The position numbers and the translations under genes were made by a program. From NCBI GenBank assembly GCA_903772945.1, contig CAICTM010001417.1:1-29809 (forward strand): a DNA stretch of 29,809 nucleotides. The letters run 5' to 3'. This stretch comes from Seminavis robusta (taxonomy: Eukaryota; Bacillariophyta; Bacillariophyceae; Naviculales; Naviculaceae). Positions 7,472 to 18,467 of the stretch are shown in pieces (the first letter of the stretch is position 1; every line of letters starts with the position of its first letter). Under the pieces are notes generated by a model. That model worked only from the letters and a program-made list of their open reading frames with translations. It did not search any database and was not told the origin of the DNA.

Positions 7472-10254
7472 ATGCGATTGCTATCTTTGTTTCTGCTGCT
7501 AGGCAGCACGCTCACGGCGACAAGAGCCTCCGAAGATGACAAGTCCAAGTCACCTCCGCCGTTCTTCCTGCAAGATCCAACAGACTCACTTTGCTTAACG
7601 GGAGAGGAGTTCAAGAGATGCTCCATTGATACACTTTTCTACGTTGTTGGAGCACCAGGTGAGTTTCTATCGAATGACTACTACAAAGATCACAGAAGGA
7701 ACAAATCAGAACTTTTTGGCCAACAAACACTTGCTTCCTGTCGCCTTTTTGAATTCTTAAAGGAAAATATCAAATTCACAAGCGAGCGGCTGATGGAACC
7801 ATTGACCAAGAGGATGATGGGACCTGCATTACCAAAAAATCCTGCAAAGAGGGAGATATCTCAAGGCTCATGGAAGCCAAGTTGGCCAAATGCTCCCATT
7901 GTGGAGCCAAAAACTGGAACATTCTGGGAGATGCAGATACTGGATACGTCCTTACAGAGGGTGAAGGCAAAACTTGCCTCATCCGAGAAAAGGGAGGGAA
8001 AAAGGCATTCACGGCACCTTGCGATTCACAGGATCACCCATACACACCCCTTCAACTCCAATTCGCCTCTGCTGCCGACATTAAAACTATGAACTCTCCC
8101 GGGGCTCGCATGATTGGAGCTGCCAGTGATGGAGATAAAAAAGCTATCCAGGCATTGCTAAAGGAAGGAATTGATGTCAATGTTAGAGATTGGGACGACT
8201 TGACAGCACTCATTCCTGCAGCTTCGTCGGGACACCTTGACATTTGCAAGCTTTTGATAAAAGAGAAGATTGATGTAAATGCAAAGGACAAGGACGGTAT
8301 CACAGCTCTTATGGAAGCAAGTATCATGGGGCATATCAAGATTGTGGAGTACTTGCTCGATAATGGAGCCGAAGTTGATGCAGCTGCCAGTTCCGAAGTC
8401 ACTGCCTTGTGGTTGGCTGCCAGTGAAGGACGCGCGGACGTGATCAAAACACTCATCAAAAAGGGAGCAGAGGCCAAAAATACGCGCGTTGATGGAATCA
8501 CGGCTCTCATGACTGCAAGCGTTGGTGGACATGCAGAAGCAATCAAGCTTTTGTTGGAAAATGGTGCCGACCCCACAGCAACAGATAAAGATGGCCTCAC
8601 TTGCTTGATGAACGCCGCAGAAAACGGAACCGTGGCTGCCATTAAGGCTCTTGCAGAGCATGTTGATGACGCACAATTCCTGGATTCAGTCTCCAACACT
8701 GGCTACAACGCCCTTACCATTGCTGCTGCCCATGGACATGCTGATGCCATTGCATACTTGATTGAGGCTGGTGCCAATGTTGGTGCTGTTGATGATAACG
8801 GCGTGACAGCCCTCATGTACGCCGCTGCTTCAAACAAGGTCGATGCCATGAAGGTGCTCATCGAGAAGGGAAAGGCCGACATTGATTTCCGTCACAGTCA
8901 CGGGGGAACAGCGCTACTTGAAGCGTCCACTGGAGGAGCCACTGACGCCATTAAGCTTCTTTTGGAAAGCGGTGCTAAATTTGATTTTGTCGACAATGAC
9001 GGTGTCTCTCCTTTGATGGCTGTAGCTTCACAAGGGAGCCTCGATGGACAGACTGCAATCCTTGAATCTCTGAAGAAGGTCAAGTCTGACGACGAACTCA
9101 AAGAACACATTAATATGTTCTCGTACTCGGGTGGAAGCTCGGTGATGTTTGCCGCTGCTGGTGGGCACTACAACTGCACAAAACAACTGATTGAGCTTGG
9201 TGCTGATGTTAACGCTATCGCCCGCGCCACACCAGATTACCTCGAGAAGCTGGCAAAAATGGTTGAGGAGGGCCAGGTTACCGACGACGAACCCAACGTT
9301 GATGGAGTGACTGCAATGCACGTCGCAGCCCAAGGTGGCCACAAGGCTGTGGTGGATTTACTGATAGAATCTGGAGCGGATGTGACAGTCCTGGACGATG
9401 AAAAGAGATCAGCACTTTTGTTGGCGGTCAAAGGAAACTATGGCGAGGTGGCTAGCTCTCTTGTGAAGGCTGGCGCAGATCCCAATACGGAGTATGTTGA
9501 TGATGAGGGCAAGTCCCACAATCTATTGTTCGATGCGATTATGGTTGAAAACGATGATTTTGCGGTGATGCTCGTCGAAAAAGGGGCCAACCTCGGGCAT
9601 ACGGACGAGAAAAAGGTGACGACATTGCTTCAAGCGGCCCACCGTGGTTTGTCAAATATCACAGAAAAGCTGCTGGAAAAGAACTCGAAACCAGAGTATG
9701 TGGACGCAGCAAGCGAAGACGGCATCACACCTTTGATCGCGGCTTGCTCTGAGGGGCACCCTGAAGTTGTGAAGCAACTCATAGCAGCAAAAGTAAATGC
9801 CAATGCTGTTGACAAGGATGGAACGACTGCCTTGATGGCTGCCGCTGCACGAGGGCATCACAACATTGTGTCGGATCTGTTGGCTGCCAAGGTGGACGTC
9901 AATGCTCAGAACGTGGACGGCCACACAGCCTTGATGTTTGCCTACAATGGCAAGAATCAAGTTGAAACATTGTGGGAGCGATACAATCAATTTGTTGCGG
10001 AAGCTAAAGCAGAAAAGAAGACGGGGGACGAGAAGGTGGACGATGGTGGTACAGGACCGGTCATTAGCGAAGCTCTGGAAAACCACAAAACGCTAATAGA
10101 TCAACTTCTCAAAGCTGGAGCTGACCCCAATCTGAAAGACAAGGAGGGCCACGCCGCCAGCGACTTTGACTTTCACCCGGACGCCGACTCTGAAGTCCTG
10201 GATAAGGAGGCCAAAGCCGAAAAAGTGCGTGACCAAAGTAAATACGAACTGTGA
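7472..10254 (+). CDS. Secreted/ER ankyrin-repeat protein, one intron
   Basis: Exons 7472-7658 and 7763-10254. Intron 7659-7762 (104 nt) begins GTGAGT after CAG and ends AAAG, splitting codon 63. The product is 892 residues. Residues 1-20 are a signal peptide (MRLLSLFLLLGSTLTATRA), which is why ATG 7472 was preferred over in-frame ATG 7391. Residues 21-170 form a Cys-containing region with Cys at about 41, 50, 84, 90, 106, 109, 134 and 149. From about 177 to 870 there are about 18 ankyrin-like repeats of the form DG.TALM.AA..GH...I..LL..GAD.N. Repeats 10, 11 and 18 carry insertions. The tail is Lys/Glu/Asp-rich and ends KYEL, resembling an ER-retention tetrapeptide. Ankyrin repeats are protein-binding scaffolds; the partner is unknown. 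A second in-phase acceptor (AG at 7809-7810) is possible and would shorten exon 2 by 48 nt. Confidence 0.9.
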
Positions 10255-10954
10255 TGTGAGTAATGGGCACGATTAAATCATCTAGAATTCATTGGTCTCT
10301 TCTTCTTTGATCAGTACTAGTAGCACGACCGGTAGCCCTTACCCCTGGCAAATCATAAACACGCCCATAACTGTCACTCCGAAAGGTACCGGTACGGTAT
10401 ACGGTATCAAGATCATGCCTTCCACTGCCCACACTCAAGGCTATCATTTATGCATCCACGGACAACCCCAAGATTGATCCTTCTTTGGTGCTCTCTTATC
10501 GGATACAGTAGCTCCATCCTGATGTGAGAGCCATGAAACGATTGAGGAACGGTCAGTAAGAGCTTCCGTAAGTATCTTGGACTGTAGACTATTACTATTA
10601 ACTAATTAATTATTTATTATTAAAATTGTATGACAAATCGAACAATTGAAATTAAAAAAAAAGATTCGATTCGATGACTTTCGAATTGGTTCGATCAATC
10701 ATCGGAAGAGGACGGCTCGCAACGGTCAAAACGCCGCCAGTCAAACATGACAGGCACGACTTTCGCGGAGGTGTTGGAAACCATTGGAACAACCACTACT
10801 ACCGGTAGCTACTAGTACTGGTACTACATGTAGGACGGGAATACGTTGCATTCTGGTATTGAATAAAGGAACCATCAACAACCGCATTACAACATTACAA
10901 CACCAAAGCAGCAGCAACAGCGACATCAGGACTAAGAACAAAGAAAGAACCACC
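10255..10954. other. Intergenic, ankyrin gene to MOB gene
   Basis: No gene seen in 700 bp. The stretch holds an AT-rich run with A9 (about 10594-10664) and several palindromic GGTACCGGTAC / TACCGGTAGCTACTAGTACTGG clusters near 10385-10405 and 10799-10830. It must contain the ankyrin 3' UTR and the MOB promoter. Confidence 0.6.
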
Positions 10955-11803
10955 ATGCCCCCAGCCTCGACGGGAACGTTTCAGCCCATGGTGCATCGCA
11001 CCGGCACTCTCCGAGATCGGCTTCATAACTACACGAAGAGGACTCTTGGTGCTGGTGGAAGTATTAACGAGGCGGTAAGAGAAAAATAAGCCACACAAGC
11101 CGGCGCCCCGAATGATGGAGGGGTGGAGATGACGTTGGCGTGTGTCGCCGTGGAATTTCGTTGGCTTCTGTTGCGATTTGCGTTTTCTCAATGGAATGGT
11201 CTTTTTTGTCGTGAATTTTTTTCCTTCTTTTAGGTCACTCTCCCTCCAGGGGAATCCTGCGCCGCTTGGGTGGCTGTACATGCCATTGACTTTTACAATG
11301 ATGTGAGCACAATTTGGGCTGTGATGGCGACGGATCCATATCTCAATTCCTTCCGTCCGGGAGAAGGGTTTCCATCCGGAGTTGAGTATCGGTGGTCCGA
11401 TGGCGACGGCGAAGCCGTTTCGGTATCAGCACCCGTCTACATTGACAAGGTCTTGGGATGGATTGCTGACCAAATGAACGACGATACAAAATTCCCCGAC
11501 GACGATGATGAAGCAGAATCCCTTCGGGTCTTTCAGACACCCCAATTCGCAGCTCTTTGTGGGCAAATCTTTAGGCGGCTTTTCCGAGTCTACGGAATTA
11601 TCTACTCCAGTTTCTTTGGAACTCTGGATGCCTTGGATATGGCACCGCATCTTAATTCATGCTTCAAGCATTTCATGTTCTTCTGCATTGAATTCAATCT
11701 CTTGCCAGAACGCGAAATCGAACCTTTGGAGGTTCTCGTCAAGCCCATCCAAAAAAAGTTCATCGCCGCTAAGCAAGGCGGCCCAGTAGCCCCAGGAAGG
11801 TAG
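10955..11803 (+). CDS. MOB1: MOB1-family kinase activator lacking the zinc site, one intron
   Basis: MOB proteins bind and activate NDR/LATS-type kinases that control cell division and growth. Exons 10955-11074 and 11234-11803; intron 11075-11233 (159 nt) has GTAAGA and TTTTAG ends, in phase 0. The product is 229 residues (human MOB1 is 216). Matching segments are TLGAGGSINEAVTLPPGE (31-47), WVAVHAIDFYNDV (52-64), EYRWSDGDG (91-99), SAPVYIDKVLGWIADQMND (105-123), FRRLFRVYGIIY (153-164), HLNSCFKHFMFFCIEFNLL (179-197) and EIEPLEVLV (201-209). Both Cys ligands of the MOB zinc site are replaced around residues 74-81 (DPYLNSFR). Both His are replaced at 162-168 (IIYSSFF where animals have HIYHQHF). 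An acidic insert follows F127. The fold assignment is firm; kinase partner and function are inference. Confidence 0.9.
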
Positions 11804-12794
11804 AACTGGTCACGTTTTATTGCTCGGGTGCTTTTGATGGCGTTGTCGAGGTTGACAATGATCACAAAGTTATTGAGATGGAACCAAGGAACGAGATAAT
11901 CCTATTAGATAAGCAGCAAGGGGCCCAAAACAGAGCATCGGATACTTTAAAACTCGCTCAAATCCGTCCTCACGGCCCGGCTGGAGCAACAACGTAAATA
12001 TCTCTTACAGTTATATAAATTAGACGGCACCAGGATACATCACAGAAGCATCTCCGGTACCCTAACTGATGCAACAGAATTTAACTGTTGTTGTGGTCCA
12101 TCTAGAGGATGTTGGCAGCTCCCTTTCCTCGCCTTGGGATCGCAACGCGCAGCAGATTTCTAGCTGCACCCCGGTACCAGGTACGGTACGGGTAAATGTG
12201 CCAGATACAGTAGTTGCGTCGATGAATGATTCAATCGAACCCATCGAATAGTCCACTCGCACTGAGGGACCGTCCCAAATTCCCCTTGCCGACCAACATC
12301 CGAGATTCGGGCTCACTATTCCTGGGCCGTTCCTTACTGGCTAGCTAGTAGTTTGACTGCTTCTGATCCCTTCCCTCGCGTCTAGGCACATCTGACAGAG
12401 ACCAGTCTCAGGCTAGCGAGTGGCTACTGCAGTAGAACATCTTTGGAGCTCCAAGCTGACTTCCAGCAGCTTCTGTAGCTCCTGCTCCATACGTGGGCCT
12501 TTTAATTAAAATATCGGACTACCAAAGAACTAAATATAGCTGGCTATGTAGCTGCACTGAGTAACTTTAGAAGCTCTGCTGGCTGTGACTTGACTGACCG
12601 TCACTCGAATCTTCGGGGGCCGTACCGATATCGAGGAAGCCAAGAGCCACGTCGCAAGTGGTGCGTGGTACAAAAAGTACGTAGACGTCTACAGTAGTAT
12701 GTGGTGGCCAGCATTGCTTTTCGATTCTGTCCAGATTTTCATCATTCTTCTTCTTAGCCAAGTTTTTGTCACCTTCAAGAACAAAAATCAAGCC
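11804..12794. other. Intergenic, MOB gene to small hypothetical gene
   Basis: 991 bp without a supported gene; short ORFs occur on both strands but none is protein-like. A GGTACCAGGTACGGTACGGG palindrome cluster lies near 12172-12191, with CTAGCTAG-type sequence near 12340. Confidence 0.55.
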
Positions 12795-13049
12795 ATGGCG
12801 CTCCGCAACCTCATCTCCAAGACTTTCCTACCAAACTTTGAGAAGGACATCGCCCGCATCATGAAGAAGGAAGTCGATTCGGTGATTCCCATGCTTGATA
12901 GCATGATGGCCCCTCAAGTTTATGGATTTTCCGGCCGAAGTGCATCCACTGGAGCTTACCAGTCTTCTGGTTTCCGCGCGAGCACCATGTCAGCCGCTCC
13001 TTTGAAGAAGGTTGAGTACTCTATCAAACAGCGCGGTCTTTTTGAATAA
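12795..13049 (+). CDS. Small hypothetical protein, 84 residues
   Basis: ATG 12795 sits in a favourable context (AGCCATGG). An in-frame ATG at 12699 would add 32 residues including a hydrophobic stretch (VQIFIILLLSQVFV), but the downstream start is preferred because of its context. Residues 1-36 suggest an amphipathic helix (FLPNFEKDIARIMKKEVDS). Residues 48-70 are Ser/Gly/Ala-rich. The C-terminus is basic (LKKVEYSIKQRGLFE). No family was recognised. It could also be one exon of a larger gene, although no partner exon was found. Confidence 0.5.
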   Translation: MALRNLISKTFLPNFEKDIARIMKKEVDSVIPMLDSMMAPQVYGFSGRSASTGAYQSSGFRASTMSAAPLKKVEYSIKQRGLFE

Positions 13050-14117
13050 CTTTCAAGTGCTGGCATGTCAGAAGCACCTTTTTCCCAATCGGTTTCATGT
13101 AAAGGTACTACGAGTACCTCTTCCGCTCCTCTCCCGGTTGCTTCTAACGCGGAGAAATGGTGCAGTTTTGGCGAAGGAAAAAGAAGGACGCAAACAGCAA
13201 ACATGTACAAAAACTTTTGTGGAAGCCTCAAGTGCTTACCGGTACAATGAACGCTTCTCTGGATGCATCGGTTCCTGTTGTTGATCACACCTTTTTGATT
13301 CAAAGATTCAGAATCGAATCGAGTTCTTCATAGTGATAATTTAGAGAGAATCGAATCGTTTAATATTGATGCATATTAGACCTTTGGCTGCTTCTTGCCC
13401 AGCCTTTGTCATCAGCGCATCAGTGTATAATATCATCAGTGTACCACAATAAGTTCTTTTCAACGTTCGAAAACTCGGGTGATAGTATCGTATCTCTGCA
13501 GCAGGCGGAGGCGACGAACAAAGCACGAAGAACCGAATGATTCCATTCCAGCTACCGGTACTAGCTAGCTAGCTACATCGAATTAAGACTTACCGGTAGC
13601 TGCTGGGCACTGGGCACGCAAGGACGCAAGGAGTCTTCGCAAGTGGACTGGATACATGTACATGTACCGATAGCGAAATGCTCCTTTCGTGATGAGGTCA
13701 GGGTCGTCTTTTGCATCGATAGCTACACTCAAACCTCAAGTATAAGATACTACTGGAGGAATCTTAAAAGAGTTATTTTGTTGGACTATGGTGGCAATGA
13801 TCTATGATATGGAAAAAGAAATGGACCTTGTGCGGATCGGAACCTCAAAGTCTCACCAAGGATAACTGTGACTTCGGACCCCTCCTGGCTACTGGTATGA
13901 TACCGGTACCTCTTTGATGGTATCTTTGAATAGACAGACGTATGAAGAGGGCTGTAGGTGGCTGTGGGCGCCCTGAATTTGACCCACGGTGTCACTCTCA
14001 ATCGAGACCGTCGCCCCTCTATATTTGGGTGACGTGATACGATTAATTAACATTTACTTTTAATAGTTTCATCTGATCTAAACATGCCGACCTGTATCCC
14101 ATCTTGCGTTCAGCCTA
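13050..14117. other. Intergenic, 1.07 kb
   Basis: No gene supported. TACCGGTA-type palindromes occur near 13240, 13553, 13592 and 13901, plus a GCTAGCTAGCTAGC run at about 13562-13573. A TACATGTACATGTACC alternating stretch lies near 13653. The 3' ends of both convergent neighbours should fall here. Confidence 0.55.
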
Positions 14118-17100
14118 CTACCTGTGGCGATTTGGGCTGCAAAACAGGACGTTCTCGTCTGCCCACTCCAACAAGTCTTCTGCTTCTTCCTCTATCCGTG
14201 ATCTCGCCGTCCCGCGAAACTCGTGGGCATAATCGTCGTAGGATGACAAAAGTGACCCATCATCCCCGCCTCTGCGATAATAGCTCACGTCTTCGTAGTC
14301 GTCGGTATCTGACTCGCGGAACTCGTATCTGCCCTTCCCAAAAAGGGAACAATCCATGTTCGCTATTCGATCCAAAGCTGGCATATTGAGACCTGCAATA
14401 AAGGCAAGGCTAGGCGCTTTCCTCCTACTTCTGCCATCAGACCTTTTGTCGTCTGGAGTAAGCTCAGAATCGTAATCGTCTTCCACTCCCATGCCTTTGG
14501 ATCTGCCAAGACGGCGTTTCAAAGAGATCGAGGATTCCTCTTCGTTTGATTCTTCTTTCTCAGATTCGGTGTCACTGTGTTCAGACTGAAGCGAAAATTC
14601 CTCCTCGAGACTTTTCTCGTCTGGCTGGTTGTCGGCCTCGTTGAACCTTGTTGAATGTCCACCTTGCGTACTGCAATCGTTGTTGTCGTCTCCTGCATCG
14701 TGAGCACCCCTGCAGGTGTATGTTGGTAATATATCAAAGACCGAGCTGGACCGCGTGATTTGGGATTCTATTGCCGTGCTTCCAGGTTCTTCCTGAACGT
14801 CCGAGCAACCATCTGGATGTGGTTGCGACTGTACCGGTTGCGTAGACTTCCCCCTCCGCAGCGAGATCTTCTCTTGGATCACTTTTTTGCACAGCTTTCG
14901 ATAGTTCTGTTTTGCTGGGGTCGCGGCTGCCGAAGCAACATTGAAGTCAGGACTATCCTCATCTCGGGGGACTTCAGCTTTTGTTTCAGCAACCTGAGGT
15001 TTGTCGCCAACGACATCGTCAGTATCCTCAACTGAGAAGGTCGCGTTTGAGGGTACGTTTGTAGGGGATTTCAGCTTCCCCCTTCTTTCTGATATTCGCT
15101 TTTGGATCAGCCTTGAACACAGCTTTCGGTAGTTTTGTTTAGCTGGAGCTAAAATGTTGGAAGCAACACTTTTGTCTGTTGCAAAACAATGGGACGATTC
15201 GAGGTTCAGTGATCGAGCAAAGATCTTGATTATGCGACTTTCACAACAGACGAAATGTTGTTTCTTACCAGAGCGCGCGCTTCTTCGCTTAATGCCTCCG
15301 ATGAGAAGTACTGGTTTGGCGTAACGCTCAAATTCAGCTCTGCACTCAATTCCGTCTTCACTGCTGGCCTTCGGTGCTGAGGAAGCATTTGACTGCGATC
15401 TCTCATCCGGCGTTAGCTCCATAGCTTCAGGCGTTAGATCCATAACTTGAGTAAGTTTTAAGTCACTTTGACGGTCGTTGTCATCCGAAGACTTAGAATC
15501 TGTGCTTCCGTCGTCTTCGAGAGTGCTATTACACTTTCCTTTATCCAGCAGTCGGTCATCGTGTGGCTCTGTGTGATTCGTGCCGTCTCTGCGCAGCGAT
15601 AGTTCGTAAATCTTTTCGTAAGGACTCTGCAGTGAGGGAGAAGGGCGCTTCGTTTTAGCCTTCTGGGAACTAGAAGAAGCAGACAAAGACGAAGAAGACG
15701 AAGACGAAGACGGAGACGCCTTTGAATACCCTGAATCAAAGCTTCGTGGGCGAGACAATGAAGCGTCGGCATTGTGGTTTGTCGTGCTGGCGGTGGATTG
15801 ATCGTCCTCGGCTTCGTGTGAAGCAGACGCCTCCTGATTGCTTTGATGGGTTGCCACTCTGTCTGCTGTCGACTCGACGCAAGTCTCGGAGTCAGCGTCG
15901 GACCCTTTGCGGTTCTCAATGTTGACGGAATCCTCCCCTGTTGCATCTTCTGCCTTGGTGGACACTGCATTCGTTGGAGTGTTCTGCTCTTCAGCAGGCA
16001 CTTCACATATGGCCGAAGACGTTTCTTCGTCGATCACATCTGACTTGGACCCATACCTGGACCATGAAGCGGACGTTGATAGACTCGGAGGATTGCCTTC
16101 TGTAAAACTTGCCATGTCCGCTGGCGAATCGACTTCCAACCCCGCAGAGGGCAAGCGAAACTTTGCTTCGATGGAAGGTTCCAGGGTTTCGTCGTTTTTT
16201 CCAATTGTCACTGCGCTGTCTCGTTGCGTTCCATCTTCCGCTTGAGTCGACTCATCGGCGTCGGAAAATCTACCGTCTGAAGCTTGAGTGTCGGTTTCAA
16301 TGTGCTGCGCGGAAACAATAGGCAATTCGACCTTGGATGTTCCATGACTGTCGGACCCAACGTTATCATGGCATGGAGGGCGGGAAGAGGAATCAGTGAT
16401 ACCGTCGACCTCCGTGCAACTCAATTCTACTTCTACGGCCGAAGATGATGGTTCAGCCAACTGAGATTCTTGCTTTCCAAAGACATTTGGTAGGTTGAAG
16501 CCGAAACTGAAGGCACTGCCAGCTTCGGAGGGTGGTCTGGCAGATTCTGTTACAGTCGAAGGTCCAGTATCTGCCCTGGCAAATGCAGAAGGAAATGCGA
16601 AACCAAAGTTGAAAGAGCTGTCCGCAGCTCTAGGGGGGTTCTCGGTAGTTTCCTGCAATCCAAGTTTGTCCTCTTGTTCGGAACTGAGGAAACCTCGTAC
16701 TTCCTTGTGTTCTGGAGACGGTTCATCAAATGACTGTGCAATGGAATTGTCGCGTTTGATTTGGCTGGGCAACACATCTTGAACGTGCTTTGCCCGAGTT
16801 CTGTCATTAACCTGCAGTGAACTTGGTGCGGGGATGTCATCAAAAGGAACCGCCTCAAACCTGAAAAAGGGATTCTCTTCTATTGTATGTTCGGGAACCG
16901 CGTCAATTCCATGGCGTCTTTGTGTGGTTCTTGACACAAATGAAGTCTCCACTCCCAAGTTGCCGTCATCAAACACAAACTCGTTCGTCACTTCCAATCT
17001 GTTGTCTTCGAACTGCGTCCCACTTTGATCATTCTGCGAGAGCTCTCCGTCCTGCAAGTCTGGAAATATGCCAAAGCTAGAGTCTTTCGAGGTCACGTGA

Positions 17101-17426
17101 GTTGTTTCGTCAGCCTCACTTCCACCTGACAAGATAGTCTCGAACGTCTCATTTTGCTGGGTATCGTCGGTAATGACATGCGGCTTCTTGCTTGGTTTGC
17201 GGAAAAATCTGCTCAGCTTCTTGCTCTTTTTGCGATCAGGGGATACAATATTGGTGCTACCGTTGGAAAGAGAAACACTGCCCTCTTCTACCAATCTTCC
17301 CGCTTGGGTTTCACGGTCTACTGCCACCTTGGCTACAATATCGTCGCCTAACAGTTGTGCATCGGCACCTCCAGAGGATTGCTGCTTCTTGTTGAAGAGC
17401 CTCCACTTCTTCCTTGTTTTCGCCAT
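14118..17426 (-). CDS. Large, mostly disordered hypothetical protein
   Basis: An uninterrupted 1102-residue frame from ATG 17426. The N-terminus is basic (MAKTRKKWRLFNKK), with a second basic patch at 65-82. Most of the protein is Ser/Asp/Glu/Thr-rich and probably disordered, including a near-pure Ser run at about 571-587. Recognisable internal structure: two FxFG-like blocks (SFNFGFAFP about 271-279; AFSFGFNLP about 305-313); a basic segment 701-744 containing FVCCES; and a duplicated module PAKQNYRKLC...RRGK at 761-784 and 837-860. Acidic and basic runs alternate in 940-1005, and the C-terminus (1075-1102) looks like a short helix ending in a basic tail. No enzymatic motif is seen. Nuclear or chromatin function is only a guess from composition. 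Confidence 0.8.
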   Translation of the reverse strand: MAKTRKKWRLFNKKQQSSGGADAQLLGDDIVAKVAVDRETQAGRLVEEGSVSLSNGSTNIVSPDRKKSKKLSRFFRKPSKKPHVITDDTQQNETFETILSGGSEADETTHVTSKDSSFGIFPDLQDGELSQNDQSGTQFEDNRLEVTNEFVFDDGNLGVETSFVSRTTQRRHGIDAVPEHTIEENPFFRFEAVPFDDIPAPSSLQVNDRTRAKHVQDVLPSQIKRDNSIAQSFDEPSPEHKEVRGFLSSEQEDKLGLQETTENPPRAADSSFNFGFAFPSAFARADTGPSTVTESARPPSEAGSAFSFGFNLPNVFGKQESQLAEPSSSAVEVELSCTEVDGITDSSSRPPCHDNVGSDSHGTSKVELPIVSAQHIETDTQASDGRFSDADESTQAEDGTQRDSAVTIGKNDETLEPSIEAKFRLPSAGLEVDSPADMASFTEGNPPSLSTSASWSRYGSKSDVIDEETSSAICEVPAEEQNTPTNAVSTKAEDATGEDSVNIENRKGSDADSETCVESTADRVATHQSNQEASASHEAEDDQSTASTTNHNADASLSRPRSFDSGYSKASPSSSSSSSSLSASSSSQKAKTKRPSPSLQSPYEKIYELSLRRDGTNHTEPHDDRLLDKGKCNSTLEDDGSTDSKSSDDNDRQSDLKLTQVMDLTPEAMELTPDERSQSNASSAPKASSEDGIECRAEFERYAKPVLLIGGIKRRSARSGKKQHFVCCESRIIKIFARSLNLESSHCFATDKSVASNILAPAKQNYRKLCSRLIQKRISERRGKLKSPTNVPSNATFSVEDTDDVVGDKPQVAETKAEVPRDEDSPDFNVASAAATPAKQNYRKLCKKVIQEKISLRRGKSTQPVQSQPHPDGCSDVQEEPGSTAIESQITRSSSVFDILPTYTCRGAHDAGDDNNDCSTQGGHSTRFNEADNQPDEKSLEEEFSLQSEHSDTESEKEESNEEESSISLKRRLGRSKGMGVEDDYDSELTPDDKRSDGRSRRKAPSLAFIAGLNMPALDRIANMDCSLFGKGRYEFRESDTDDYEDVSYYRRGGDDGSLLSSYDDYAHEFRGTARSRIEEEAEDLLEWADENVLFCSPNRHR

Positions 17427-18467
17427 CGTTTAGAAGAGACAACTGGGTGGGATCGTCAATGCACTGACCAAAAGTGGCGACCTGGCTGCTGGCTGTGGGA
17501 TCCGTCAAGCGTCAAGACAGTCAGAAATCGGAAAGAAAGCAGAAATGTGGCCCTCCCCAGCTCGGCATTGCTCGGCATGCAAAAAGCCAATCATTGGATC
17601 TTTTGAAGCAAACGGTACGAAACCTCTATAAAACAGCAGCGCCGTTTGAACGTTCACTCTGCATACACCAAAACGATGTATCGGTACAGTCGTACCGACC
17701 GCAATGTTTTGGTGGCCTGTGGAGAAGGCAGTACCGGTATTAGATTTTAATAGTCTAGGTGCTATTTGTAACAGGGACATGCATTCATTAGCTTGATGCT
17801 AGGGCAGAAACGAGGCCAAGATCGTACTAGTACATCAAGAGCTGAAACTGCCTCTTGACAAGCTCCTTGGTTGGAACCTCACCTCTAGCGAAACGCTGAA
17901 TGACTGAGTGCAATGTTCACCCTGAAACCGCCACCAGTACTTGTACTATTTGTACTGTTAATAGCTAGTACCAGGTACCGGTAGCTGGGCACTGCTATGC
18001 ATAGCTAGCCAGTTGCTTGCCTTGTTCATTTGGGCTAAACGGAAGACGAAACGCCCGCTTCATTGACGAAAACCTGCCTCTGCTGCGAACGAAAAACACT
18101 ACCTTCCCAGCAAACGTACCGGTAGTTATTAGGGGGTTACAGTTACCAGCACTCGGATCAGTCTCTCTCCTCTTTCCCTCAGATAGTCGGTGTGATTTGA
18201 TTGATTTTTCGTCTGTTCAGACACACGATTGATACATCAGTTATAGCATTGGCTCTTCTTTTTGTTGAGAAACGCGTGGACGAATGCTGGTCGGCTTCAA
18301 AAATTTTGGCCTCGAGGGACCCAACCGCAGCCGCCACTTTTTTCATTTCCCGACCACACCCCTCACTCTTACTCTCATCAGCTCAACTTCCCTGTAATCA
18401 TCCTCACAACCCTACGTTGCGTCCTTCCTGCAAATCAGAGAGAAAAGACAAGATTGCCTTAGCCACC
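17427..18467. other. Divergent intergenic region upstream of the LRR gene
   Basis: About 1.04 kb between the divergent starts of the disordered-protein gene and the LRR gene. It contains a perfect inverted repeat CGGTAC-AGTC-GTACCG near 17682, and TACCGGTA-type palindromes near 17732, 17974 and 18117. The frame upstream of ATG 18468 is open, but no upstream ATG is in a better context. No RNA gene was recognised. Confidence 0.55.

Noticed and set aside
8052..8699. Long minus-strand ORFs (215 and 172 residues) opposite the ankyrin gene
   Set aside because: They arise antisense to the repeat codons; the plus-strand ankyrin frame explains the sequence fully.
15458..16006. 182-residue minus-strand ORF inside the disordered-protein gene
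   Set aside because: It is an alternative frame within low-complexity Ser/Asp codons and is Arg/Leu-rich, typical of a shadow frame.
18201..18467. Upstream in-frame extension of the LRR protein
   Set aside because: The extension has no second membrane helix or motif, while ATG 18468 has a GCCACC context and begins the expected acidic cytoplasmic tail.
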